From Candidatus Aenigmatarchaeota archaeon (lineage in GTDB: Archaea; Aenigmatarchaeota; Aenigmatarchaeia; PWEA01), in NCBI GenBank assembly GCA_003554845.1, contig PWHK01000004.1, positions 1-37,054 of the forward strand: a stretch of 37,054 bases of DNA, given 5' to 3'. The stretch's first letter is position 1, and every line of letters starts with the position of its first letter. The position numbers were made by a program, and so were the translations under genes. Below, piece after piece: positions 27,593-36,258 of this stretch. The notes below the pieces were generated by a model. The model was not told the DNA's origin and did not search any database. It was given only the letters and a program-made list of their open reading frames with translations.

Positions 27593-27654
27593 TTTTTGTT
27601 CAACCTCCTTTCTTATGTTTTTTGAAATATGTTTTCCAATATCGAAATCTTTTT

Positions 27655-27794
27655 AAGGTTTCAAATGAAACCTTCTATTGCCCAAGAAATAGTTCCAGAT
27701 AAGTCTAATTAACACAAAAAGTCTGGTCTGCAAACTTGCCCAAGTTTGCACGAGTACGATACCCAGTTTCCAACCGATGCCCAGTCGGATGGAA
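27655..27794. promoter_or_regulatory. Four tandem hairpins in the ftsZ / nucleotidyltransferase divergent intergenic region, candidate structured ftsZ leader or ncRNA
   Basis: 27655-27674 (8 bp), 27675-27692 (5 bp), 27729-27750 (9 bp), 27768-27794 (5+4 bp); GCCC lies in the loops of the last three. Confidence 0.55.
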
Positions 27795-27939
27795 CGTTAG
27801 TATATTCCAGTACTACTTCTACTATTTTGGGTTATCCTTTATAAAACTTTCCCTTGACATCAAATAAATCAACTGTACAACATATATATTCAAAACTATA
27901 TACGTTAGATTTTAAAGCAACAAAAGGTATCCTTTGACC

Positions 27940-28899
27940 ATGAAGGCTTTAATTCTAGCAGGAGGCCATGCTACTAGACTATGGCCCATAACAAAAAACA
28001 GAGCAAAACCTCTTCTCCCGCTTGCAGGAAAACCCATTCTTTCACATATACTTGACGAACTGGAAAGCATGGACCATGTAGATAGAATATATGTAACCAC
28101 AAACAAAAAGTTCGAGGACGAGTTCAGACGGTTTCTCGGCAGAAGAAGTGAAAAGAACGAACTCATAATCGAGGACCAGGAGTCCGAAGACGAAAAGTAC
28201 GGAGCACTGGGTGGCATAATAAACGTAATCAAAAACAAAGGCATCGACGACTACATAGTAATAGGAGGAGACAACTACTACAGCTTCAGTATAGAGGACT
28301 TTATTCTTTTCTCAAAAAAGAAGAACTCGATTACAAACGCATGCTACGAGCTGGATAATATGGAAGAAGCAAAAAACTACGGAATAGTAGAATTAGGCGA
28401 CGACAAAACTATAGAGGGTTTCCAGGAAAAGCCGGAGAACCCGGGATCAAAAACTGCATCTACGGCGTGCTACTTCTTTCCAGAACAAAGCATGGAGGTT
28501 TTCAACAGGTATGTAGAATATTGGGAGGGTAAGGTTCCAAGGAGCCAGTATCTCGACTCACCAGGAAGGCTGCTCCAGTGGCTTGTCGAGAGGTACACCT
28601 GCCATGCATATCCATTCACAGGAAAATGGATGGATATAGGAACGAGAGAGGGTTACCTAAGAGCAAACAAACAGCTGGAAAAGGACAACAGGATAGAGGG
28701 ATCCATAAGAGATTCTGAGATAGGAGATAATGTAACACTCATGGAGGGTTCCGAAGTAGAGAATTCGGAAATAGAAAACTGCATAGTCATGGAGAAGAGT
28801 AAAATAAAGGACTGTATAGTGAAAAACGCCTTGGTGGGAAGAAATACTACTATAGAAAATAAGGACCTGAGAAACGGTATAGTTAAAAGTACAGATTAG
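27940..28899 (+). CDS. Sugar-1-phosphate nucleotidyltransferase with C-terminal hexapeptide-repeat-like region
   Basis: MKALILAGGHATRLWPITKNRAKPLLPLAGKPIL; C-terminal IEGSIRDSEIGDNVTLMEGSEVENSEIENCIVMEKSKIKDCIV. Confidence 0.92.
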   Translation: MKALILAGGHATRLWPITKNRAKPLLPLAGKPILSHILDELESMDHVDRIYVTTNKKFEDEFRRFLGRRSEKNELIIEDQESEDEKYGALGGIINVIKNKGIDDYIVIGGDNYYSFSIEDFILFSKKKNSITNACYELDNMEEAKNYGIVELGDDKTIEGFQEKPENPGSKTASTACYFFPEQSMEVFNRYVEYWEGKVPRSQYLDSPGRLLQWLVERYTCHAYPFTGKWMDIGTREGYLRANKQLEKDNRIEGSIRDSEIGDNVTLMEGSEVENSEIENCIVMEKSKIKDCIVKNALVGRNTTIENKDLRNGIVKSTD

Positions 28900-28963
28900 T
28901 TTCCTTCCATCTCTATTTTTATAAATTCAAGAATCTATTTACTAGCGAAGGGTTTTGGTAACT

Positions 28964-29242
28964 ATGGAAAATGAAGAGATAGAAAAGGTTGCCTCAATGG
29001 CAAGCATAGATCTCACAGAAGAAGAGAAACAGAAGCTAGAAGGCGACATGGAAAATATACTGGACTGGTTTTCACGCCTGGATGAAATAGATACAGAAGA
29101 TGTAGATCCTGCCTTCCAGCCTATCGAAATAAAGAACGAGATGAGGGAAGACAAGGTAGAAAAATGCCTAGAAAGGGAAAAGGCACTGGAAAATACAAAA
29201 AACAAAGAGGATGGTTTCTTCAAGGGACCGAGCACCGGGTGA
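28964..29242 (+). CDS. gatC: Asp/Glu-tRNA amidotransferase subunit C
   Basis: EKVASMASIDLTEEEKQKLEGDMENILDWFSRLDEIDTEDVDP; directly precedes gatA and gatB. Confidence 0.93.
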   Translation: MENEEIEKVASMASIDLTEEEKQKLEGDMENILDWFSRLDEIDTEDVDPAFQPIEIKNEMREDKVEKCLEREKALENTKNKEDGFFKGPSTG

Positions 29243-30641
29243 TATCTTGAAATACAGCGGCATGAGTGTTTCGGAGTTCATGAAAAAGGATGTAGATATA
29301 GAAGATTTCTACGGAAAACTGAAGAACAGACTCAAGAAGATGGAGAAGATGGGTTACATAAGGCCCGTTGACTACAACATATCGGAAAAGGGAAAACTTG
29401 GTGGTCTTCCCTTCACGCTCAAAGACTCGATATGTTCAAAGAACGATCCCACATACGCCGGTTCAAAAATACTCGAGGGGTACAAACCTCCCTTTGATGC
29501 AACCGTTGCAAAAAAGATAAAAGAAGCAGGGGGAGTGATATTTGCAAAGACCCATCAGGATGAATTTGCATTTGGAACTGCCTCTACAAACTGTGCCTTC
29601 ACAACACCTAAAAATCCATGGGACACAGAGAGATGCTGTGGAGGTTCATCAGGAGGCGCAGCCGGACTTTCCGTAGCCCTTGATCTACCACATATAAATC
29701 TAGGAGAATCGACAGGAGGTTCAATATCCGAACCTGTCTCTTTTACAGGCGCAGTAGGCCTGACGCCGACATACGGAACGGTATCAAGATACGGCCTCAT
29801 ATCCTTTGCAAACTCACTTGATAAGATCGGTCCCATAACAAGAAGTGTAGAAGACGCGGCCATAGGACTAGATATTATCTCAGGCAAAGATCCCATGGAT
29901 CAGACCACAGTGGACACAGAAGGTAACTACGCAAAAGACCTCGACGGAGACTTGAAAGATACAAAAATAGGAATACCTGAGGGATATTTCAAAATATCCG
30001 GAGAAGGGGTATCAGAAACTGTAAAGGAGGCCGTAAAGGTCCTTGAAGACCTGGGTGCAGATATACAGAAAGTAGAGCTCGAGATGACCGAAGCAGCTCT
30101 GCCTGCATACTATATAATAGCCCCGGCAGAAGCATCGACAAACCTGGCCAAATACTGTGGCATGAGGTACGGGATGGAGGAAGACCCCGAAGGAAGCTTT
30201 AGAGAGTACTTCTCCAAAATAAGAGGAAAGGGATTTGGAGACGAAGTAAAAAGAAGGGTTATTCTCGGAACCTACACTAGAATGGCAGGCTACCGTGATA
30301 AATACTATCTAAAGGCACTGAAGGTAAGAAAAAAAATAATTAATGACTTTAAGAGTGCATTCAAAGAAGTCGATGTGTTGGCTGCACCGACTGCTCCAAT
30401 TGTTGCTCCATGTATAGATGAAATAGAAGGGATGTCTCCTGTCGAGCAGTACAAGCTAGACAAACTCACTGCACCTATAAATCTGGCAGGCATGCCCCAG
30501 ATCTCCGTTCCGTGTGGATTCCACAGAGATATGCCAGTTGGACTACATTTAATGGGCGACCACTTCCAGGAAAAAAACATAATCAAGGTTGGACACAGAT
30601 ACGAAAAGGAAAGAGGAAGTATAAAATATCCGGAGGTATAG
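29211..30641 (+). CDS. gatA: Asp/Glu-tRNA amidotransferase subunit A
   Basis: LPFTLKDSICSK, CCGGSSGGAAGLSVALDLPHINLGESTGGSISEPVSFTGAVGLTPTYG amidase signature. Confidence 0.96.
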   Translation: MVSSRDRAPGDILKYSGMSVSEFMKKDVDIEDFYGKLKNRLKKMEKMGYIRPVDYNISEKGKLGGLPFTLKDSICSKNDPTYAGSKILEGYKPPFDATVAKKIKEAGGVIFAKTHQDEFAFGTASTNCAFTTPKNPWDTERCCGGSSGGAAGLSVALDLPHINLGESTGGSISEPVSFTGAVGLTPTYGTVSRYGLISFANSLDKIGPITRSVEDAAIGLDIISGKDPMDQTTVDTEGNYAKDLDGDLKDTKIGIPEGYFKISGEGVSETVKEAVKVLEDLGADIQKVELEMTEAALPAYYIIAPAEASTNLAKYCGMRYGMEEDPEGSFREYFSKIRGKGFGDEVKRRVILGTYTRMAGYRDKYYLKALKVRKKIINDFKSAFKEVDVLAAPTAPIVAPCIDEIEGMSPVEQYKLDKLTAPINLAGMPQISVPCGFHRDMPVGLHLMGDHFQEKNIIKVGHRYEKERGSIKYPEV

Positions 30642-30642
30642 A

Positions 30643-32058
30643 ATGGATGAAAACAACGTAAAGATAGGATTGGAGACGCATCTACAAATCTTGACAGACT
30701 CGAAGCTTTTCTGTGGCTGTCCAACTTCAGGCAACGATGAACCGAACACACGTGTATGTCCCACATGCCTTGGAATGCCCGGTGCAAGGCCAAGGATAAA
30801 CAAAAGAGCAATAGAGATGGGAATAAAGGTTGCAGTGGCCCTGGGTTGTAAAACGCCCGACGAGATGAACTTTTCAAGAAAAACCTACTTCTACCCTGAT
30901 ATGCCAAAGAACTTCCAGATAACACAGTTCTCGGTTCCTGTGGGTGTAGAAGGGGAACTAACAATGGAACTCGATGGAAAGGAAAAAACCGTAAGGATAA
31001 AAAGGGTCCATATAGAAGAAGACCCAGGAAAGCTCAAGCACGTAGGAGGAAGTGTTCTATCATCCGACTATGTTCTCGTTGATTACAACAGAAGTGGAAT
31101 ACCTCTGTGTGAAATAGTTACAAAGCCCGACCTAAGGAGTCCAGAAGAAGCCAGGACGTTCCTCAGGAAACTCTCCGAGATATTTGAATACCTCGGTGTA
31201 TACGACACGACAGGAGATGCTACGATACGCAGTGATGCAAATATATCATCGGGCGGCGAGAGGGCCGAGGTTAAAAACATTACAGGCTTCAAGGATACCG
31301 AAAGGGCTCTCAGATACGAAATAAGAAGGCAGAAAAACCTGAATAAACGTGGAAAAGAAGTCAAGAGAGAAACAAGGGCATATGACGATAAATCAGGAAC
31401 AACGAAGGCACTAAGAACCAAGGAACAAGAAGCAGACTACGGATATATATTTGAACCGGATCTGACAAGAATACAACTCAAGGAGAGCTGGGTAGACAGC
31501 CTTCGAGATGAAATACCGGAACTTCCACATGAGAAAAAGAGGAGGTATATCGAGGAATACAGCCTTCCAAAGGAAATCGCCTCATCAATATGCTCAGACT
31601 TCGCCATGACCAGAATATTCGAAGATCTTGTGAACGAAAGAAATACAGAACTTGTTGCAAACATCCTGTCAGGACCTGTAAAGAAGGTTCTCAACTACAA
31701 CGAAATCAGACTTGATGAATCACAAATAGACAAAGATAAGATTACAAAGATAATCGTTATGATTGAAAATGGAGAGATAACCGATAGAAATGCAGAGATG
31801 ATAATAAGGGAGATAGCCACTGAAGACAAAGATCCCGAGGAGATAAAGGAACAAAAAGGATTTGGAAAGGTATCCACAGATAGAATAAACGGCATGGTCG
31901 ATGAAGTCCTCGAAAAAAACAAAGATGTAGTCGAAGACTACAGATCCGGGAAAAGGGAGGCTCTTAACTACCTTGTAGGCCAGATCATGAAGAAGTCTCA
32001 AGGCAATGCAGACCCACAGAACACAAGAGATATTCTGAAAAAGAGGATTGAAAAATAG
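30643..32058 (+). CDS. gatB: Asp/Glu-tRNA amidotransferase subunit B
   Basis: IGLETHLQILTDSKLFCGC, VCPTCLGMPGARP, VDYNRSGIPLCEIVT, C-terminal YqeY-like region. Confidence 0.97.
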   Translation: MDENNVKIGLETHLQILTDSKLFCGCPTSGNDEPNTRVCPTCLGMPGARPRINKRAIEMGIKVAVALGCKTPDEMNFSRKTYFYPDMPKNFQITQFSVPVGVEGELTMELDGKEKTVRIKRVHIEEDPGKLKHVGGSVLSSDYVLVDYNRSGIPLCEIVTKPDLRSPEEARTFLRKLSEIFEYLGVYDTTGDATIRSDANISSGGERAEVKNITGFKDTERALRYEIRRQKNLNKRGKEVKRETRAYDDKSGTTKALRTKEQEADYGYIFEPDLTRIQLKESWVDSLRDEIPELPHEKKRRYIEEYSLPKEIASSICSDFAMTRIFEDLVNERNTELVANILSGPVKKVLNYNEIRLDESQIDKDKITKIIVMIENGEITDRNAEMIIREIATEDKDPEEIKEQKGFGKVSTDRINGMVDEVLEKNKDVVEDYRSGKREALNYLVGQIMKKSQGNADPQNTRDILKKRIEK

Positions 32059-32652
32059 ATGCGTGAATTTGTAGTTTATTCAGCAAAAGGATCTACTTCT
32101 CCCGACTTCACCACCAAGGATCTTCCAGGAAGTGGTGGTAGAATGGATCTAATTGCAAGATGTGTTATATCTGCACTGTGGTTATCAAAGGATATAAGAA
32201 AAGAAAGCAAAATAACATTTTCCCTCAACGGACCTACCGAGGGTCCTGTAGCCATGGAGTTCAGCGGTAGAAACCTCCAGAGAGTTACTCCCGATGAAAG
32301 GAATATAGCATTATGGATAAAAAAATCACTAGGTAGAATGGATGCACGCGAGGAGTGGAGAAAAGTGCATGAAGGAATCCGCGTTTCGAAAAAAACCTTT
32401 GAGGATATTATAAGAAGCAAGCAGTCAAAAGACCTATATATACTCAAGGAAAATGGGTGTGATATAAGAAATATGGAAATAGATGACAAGCCTGTTTTTG
32501 TGCTCGGAGATCATATAGGACTTCCCGAAGAAAAAAATGGGTTTGTTCAGTCCCTGGGTGGAAGTAAGATTTCTCTCGGTCCAGAGAGCTACTTCACCAC
32601 ACATTCAATAACCATAACACATAATGAGATGGACAGACAGTCCATAACATAG
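32059..32652 (+). CDS. trmY: tRNA (pseudouridine54-N1)-methyltransferase TrmY-like
   Basis: REFVVYSAKGSTSPDFTTKDLPGSGGRMDLIARCVISALWLS...FVLGDHIGLPEE...ISLGPESYFTTHSITITHNEMD. Confidence 0.88.
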   Translation: MREFVVYSAKGSTSPDFTTKDLPGSGGRMDLIARCVISALWLSKDIRKESKITFSLNGPTEGPVAMEFSGRNLQRVTPDERNIALWIKKSLGRMDAREEWRKVHEGIRVSKKTFEDIIRSKQSKDLYILKENGCDIRNMEIDDKPVFVLGDHIGLPEEKNGFVQSLGGSKISLGPESYFTTHSITITHNEMDRQSIT

Positions 32653-32718
32653 ATAAATAAATCAAGATCCATTGGTCTTGAAGAAGGGTCAAATATAAAA
32701 ACTATGATATATAATTAT

Positions 32719-32798
32719 GGGCCCGTAGCCTAGTCAGGATTTAAGGCGGCTGGCTTCGGACCAGCAGATCGGGGGTTCAAATCCCTCCGGGCCCGCCA
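32719..32798 (+). tRNA. tRNA-Arg(TCG), no intron; CCA encoded
   Basis: GGGCCCG/CGGGCCC acceptor, GCTGG-CTTCGGA-CCAGC anticodon arm, G discriminator + CCA. Confidence 0.96.
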
Positions 32799-32827
32799 AC
32801 AAATCCTGGGTTTGGTTATCCTGGTAA

Positions 32828-32916
32828 GCTCCCGTAGTCTAGTCCGGCCAAAGTTTTGCGGCTATGGATACGAGCCTCTCGAGCTCGGGACCCGGGTTCG
32901 AATCCCGGCGGGAGCA
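32828..32916 (+). tRNA. tRNA-Glu(CTC) with 14-nt non-canonical D-arm intron at about 21/22 (32852-32865); CCA follows
   Basis: GCTCCCG/CGGGAGC acceptor, CGAGC-CTCTCGA-GCTCG anticodon arm. Exon context GGCCAA|GGATAC is identical to intact tRNA-Glu(TTC); insert AGTTTTGCGGCTAT. Confidence 0.87.
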
Positions 32917-33013
32917 CCATTTTCACCACATACCGACAGGTAAATGCAGTAAGATAAGAAAAAGAAAATGTAAATAAGAAATTAAACCTGTTTTAAAAAG
33001 AAAGCTGAACTCT

Positions 33014-33208
33014 CTACTCTACCTTCTTTACGTTAACAGCTCTTGGTCCTTTGTCGCTTTCCTCCTGTTCAAACTCTACTTCGTCTCCTTCGTTTAGATG
33101 ACCTTCTTCTACATCACTTGCGTGAACGAAAAGATCTTCGTCTGCGTCTTCAGGTTCAATGAAACCGTAGTTCTTCTGTGTGTTGAAGAACTTTACTGTA
33201 CCTTTCAC
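33014..33208 (-). CDS. Cold-shock domain protein (CspA-like)
   Basis: VKGTVKFFNTQKNYGFIEPEDADEDLFVHASDVEEG; ggaggtg SD before GTG. Confidence 0.96.
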   Translation of the reverse strand: MKGTVKFFNTQKNYGFIEPEDADEDLFVHASDVEEGHLNEGDEVEFEQEESDKGPRAVNVKKVE

Positions 33209-33361
33209 AAAATTCACCTCCTAACTGACTTCGATGTGAACTCCAAGTATTTAAGTGTGTCGTTATTTGACCAAAAACATCCACCCACAGAAACGAGAAA
33301 TTCCTGGGTAGAACATAGACAGATCTAAGCACGTTAAAATAAAAAACTGTTAGAAAGAGAT

Positions 33362-33628
33362 TTATGCTACCTTGCTCTTTTTCTTCTCTTCTATGAGTTC
33401 GTTTATCTCCTGGTTGTTCTTCTTCCAGAACTTGAACTCTGCGTCTGTCATCGCGTAGGGAAGCTCTATGTTTTCTATTAGTTCATACTTCCTTCCCTTG
33501 ACCCTTTTCTTTCCGTTTACCTCTACTACATCGGCCTTGAGTCTTACCTTGGACTTCTGCTTCCCAGGTTTAACTAAGATCTTGTCTTCTGAATCAATTT
33601 TCACGATGGATGCGTGCTCGTATATCAT
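33362..33628 (-). CDS. Hypothetical small protein
   Basis: MIYEHASIVKIDSEDKILVKPGKQKSKVRLKADVVEVNGKKRVKGRKYELIENIELPYAMTDAEFKFWKKNNQEINELIEEKKKSKVA; gggggtg SD. Confidence 0.65.
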   Translation of the reverse strand: MIYEHASIVKIDSEDKILVKPGKQKSKVRLKADVVEVNGKKRVKGRKYELIENIELPYAMTDAEFKFWKKNNQEINELIEEKKKSKVA

Positions 33629-33789
33629 AAAATACACCCCCTAGGAACCTTACGATTTTTTTTTAGACTTTTACATCTCGGAACGTATAAACTACTTTAT
33701 GCTCAAAGTATTTAAATCTTTTCCCTCGATTGTCGAACATTTGATATCAAATAAAAATATATAAACCGCAGACAGAAATCCATAACCAT

Positions 33790-33976
33790 GCGGGGATACC
33801 CAAGCGGTCAAAATCAAAGATTTGAAAACTGTGAGGTTTTCAAGCTTGAGAACCCTAAAGTTCTCAATATTTTGACTTTAGCCAGTCAAGCTGACGAAAC
33901 GATCAAATGGCCAAAGGGGCTAGGTTCAGGGCCTAGTGGTTTAGTACCTTCGTCGGTTCGAATCCGGCTCCCCGCA
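33790..33976 (+). tRNA. tRNA-Leu(CAG) with 103-nt non-canonical D-arm intron at about 21/22 (33812-33914)
   Basis: GCGGGGA/TCCCCGC acceptor, CTAGG-TTCAGGG-CCTAG anticodon arm. Excision restores GCGGTCAAAGGGGCTAG, as in tRNA-Leu(TAG). BHB GGTC/GGCC with AAA and AAA bulges. Confidence 0.9.
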
Positions 33977-33982
33977 TCCAAA

Positions 33983-34348
33983 CTAATTTCTTAAATGGTT
34001 TTCCAGTTCACCCAGTCCTTTGAAAAACTTCTCGGCTGCTTCATCGGAAACCTGTTCGGCAAAAATACTATAGGCCTCAAGTATTCCATAATCTCTTGCT
34101 CCTTTTTTGACCTTTTCTATAATCTCCTCTGAAATCTCAGGAAACTCATCTTCTCCGAGATCTATAAAAAGACTCATCTCCTCGTCGCTGTCTATCTTTC
34201 CGAAGTCATCGGGCATCATGGTCTTGAACTCGTCCAGATCCAGGGATTCGAGATGATGTTTATGGGCACCACAGAAGGGACATACATCAGGTTTGTCTGT
34301 TCCAAGATAGACTTCACCACAGACGTCACAACGGCATGCCTCGTACAT
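33983..34348 (-). CDS. Hypothetical protein with N-terminal rubredoxin-like zinc/iron knuckles
   Basis: CDVCGEVYLGTDKPDVCPFCGAHKHHLE; helical C-terminus. Confidence 0.75.
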   Translation of the reverse strand: MYEACRCDVCGEVYLGTDKPDVCPFCGAHKHHLESLDLDEFKTMMPDDFGKIDSDEEMSLFIDLGEDEFPEISEEIIEKVKKGARDYGILEAYSIFAEQVSDEAAEKFFKGLGELENHLRN

Positions 34349-34474
34349 TATCTAAAATTTGATCCGAAAACTTAAAAGGTTCAACAGCCGAAAACAAAAA
34401 TTAACTACTTATAGGTTGTAAATAACCCCAATCTTTATATAGTAGGAATGTTAATTACTACTTGGTGACAAAAT

Positions 34475-35050
34475 ATGGTAAATATATCTGACTACGAATC
34501 CGAAGAAGTTGTAAGACTCGGTGTTTCCTATCTCGATAGTTTCGACGGAGATACGGTAGAGGATATGTCCAGAGATGAAGTCTATGATGTATTCAACGAA
34601 AGGAAGGGTGACATAGACAAAAAGGTAAAGGAAAATACCGAATATATGTTAGAAAGGGATATGATCACAGAAAAGGAGTACAACTCAATGACACACATGG
34701 GCTTTGATGAAAGGCTTGTAAAGTTCTACGAAACAGAGAAGGATGTATCCGACAGAGCCATGGAAGGAATAATATCCAATATAGGAAAGGACCTCAAGGA
34801 ACTCAGAAAGGATATATTAATTTCTTTAAATATCGACAGAGACAGGGCCAAAGCCTACGAAAAGACGGAGAAACTTAAAGAAGTAGTAGAAAATGCCGTA
34901 GATACATACAAATCAGCAGACGAATACTACACTGAAAACTTAGTTCCATCTATGAAATCATCCATCGAAACTATCAGAGGGATCGATGAAGACTACGAAC
35001 CTCCGTTAGAATTCGAAGAAGAATACCCTGACTGGAAAGACTTTGTATAA
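34475..35050 (+). CDS. Hypothetical acidic, predicted helical protein
   Basis: 191-aa ORF, coding-like composition; family not recognised. Confidence 0.65.
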   Translation: MVNISDYESEEVVRLGVSYLDSFDGDTVEDMSRDEVYDVFNERKGDIDKKVKENTEYMLERDMITEKEYNSMTHMGFDERLVKFYETEKDVSDRAMEGIISNIGKDLKELRKDILISLNIDRDRAKAYEKTEKLKEVVENAVDTYKSADEYYTENLVPSMKSSIETIRGIDEDYEPPLEFEEEYPDWKDFV

Positions 35051-35072
35051 TTAGGTGGCACTGTTTACCGAT

Positions 35073-36197
35073 TTATTTTTCCATTTCACGGGAAACTATA
35101 TCTTCAACTATGTAGGATGCCAGGCCTGTCTCCTGAATTCTCTCTACAAATCCATCATCTGCTCCAGGTGGAAGTCCGTCATCCGAGCCATAAACCCTTT
35201 TGAGGTTTTTCCATCCGGGATTCTCGCCGTTTATCTCCAAGAAGAACAGATTATCATCTTCGTCGTCTATAAGATAATCGATTGCAGATAACCTTACGCC
35301 GCTCTTTCTGTGTATCAAAAGAGAGACCTCCTTTTGGAAGCCGTCCAGATCTATATGTTCCTTGAAAATGTTGTTCTGTGCCCTTACATCTCCATCCTCC
35401 GACTTCCTTATATATGAACCATATATGTCACTTTCCGAATACCCAGAACCAACTATCTGAACCCTCAGTGAATCACCTTCCACCATATCCTGCACAAGGA
35501 AATCACTTCTCTCGTAGTTGTCTATAAGAGCCTTATACGAAGATCCTATATCAAGGGGCATTATTCCATTGCCACCCCTTTCCGAATATGGCTTTAAAAT
35601 CTGTGGTTCATGTGCACCCTGAAATCTCCTTCTAACATATTCCTTCACGCCATCCTTTTCTTCTGTATCTGAATTTTTGAGGTTGAATATTTTGGTGGTA
35701 GGAATAATATCACTTATGTTCCTTCCATCGATCTCTGCATTGGATCTTGATATATCGATCGTAGAAAAAGCCTTATTGTTACAGTATTCTATTGAATCGA
35801 GTGTGTTGGTCATAAAGTATTCCTCGTCATCATCCGTCATTTCAGAAAGTGCCCTTTCAACTACAAACGGGTCGGCATCCGAATTTTTTGGTCTGAAGCC
35901 TCTTATTCTGATATGATCAACCTCGGAAAACTTATCAAAAAAATCGACATCTTTCTTTTCAGAAGCAGGTAACCAACTCCTCGATCTGAAACCATGGGAA
36001 TCAGTTGGGTAGTAGTCTTCTTTTTTCCTTTCTCTGTATCTGAACTCCCCATCTTCAAAAAATATATCCTGGGGATTGATCACGAGATGTTCTACACCGT
36101 CCTGGTAGTTTTCAATTTCCCAGATTTCATCCCACAATCCTTTGCCCTCCTTTGGTTTACCTGTGCATGCAGTTACGTAGCCTATCGTAGTGGACAT
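35073..36197 (-). CDS. ATP-grasp domain protein (RimK/glutathione synthetase-like)
   Basis: PQILKPYSERGGNGIMPLD, SDFLVQDMVEGDSLRVQIVGSG, GVRLSAIDYLIDDEDDNLFFLEINGENPGW. Confidence 0.82.
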   Translation of the reverse strand: MSTTIGYVTACTGKPKEGKGLWDEIWEIENYQDGVEHLVINPQDIFFEDGEFRYRERKKEDYYPTDSHGFRSRSWLPASEKKDVDFFDKFSEVDHIRIRGFRPKNSDADPFVVERALSEMTDDDEEYFMTNTLDSIEYCNNKAFSTIDISRSNAEIDGRNISDIIPTTKIFNLKNSDTEEKDGVKEYVRRRFQGAHEPQILKPYSERGGNGIMPLDIGSSYKALIDNYERSDFLVQDMVEGDSLRVQIVGSGYSESDIYGSYIRKSEDGDVRAQNNIFKEHIDLDGFQKEVSLLIHRKSGVRLSAIDYLIDDEDDNLFFLEINGENPGWKNLKRVYGSDDGLPPGADDGFVERIQETGLASYIVEDIVSREMEK

Positions 36198-36258
36198 AGA
36201 GTTTTAGACTTGGAAGGAAAGAATTTAAAACTAACATTAAAAATAAAAAATAGAGGTT

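Noticed and set aside
33812-33914. Possible C/D-box guide RNA in the 103-nt tRNA-Leu intron (analogy to the haloarchaeal tRNA-Trp intron)
   Set aside because: A CTGA D-box-like tetramer is present, but I cannot find a convincing RTGATGA C box with proper spacing; hairpins dominate.
33788-33994. ORF 33788..33994 (+), 68 aa
   Set aside because: Lies almost entirely over tRNA-Leu(CAG) and its intron; no coding signature. The structured-RNA interpretation is stronger.
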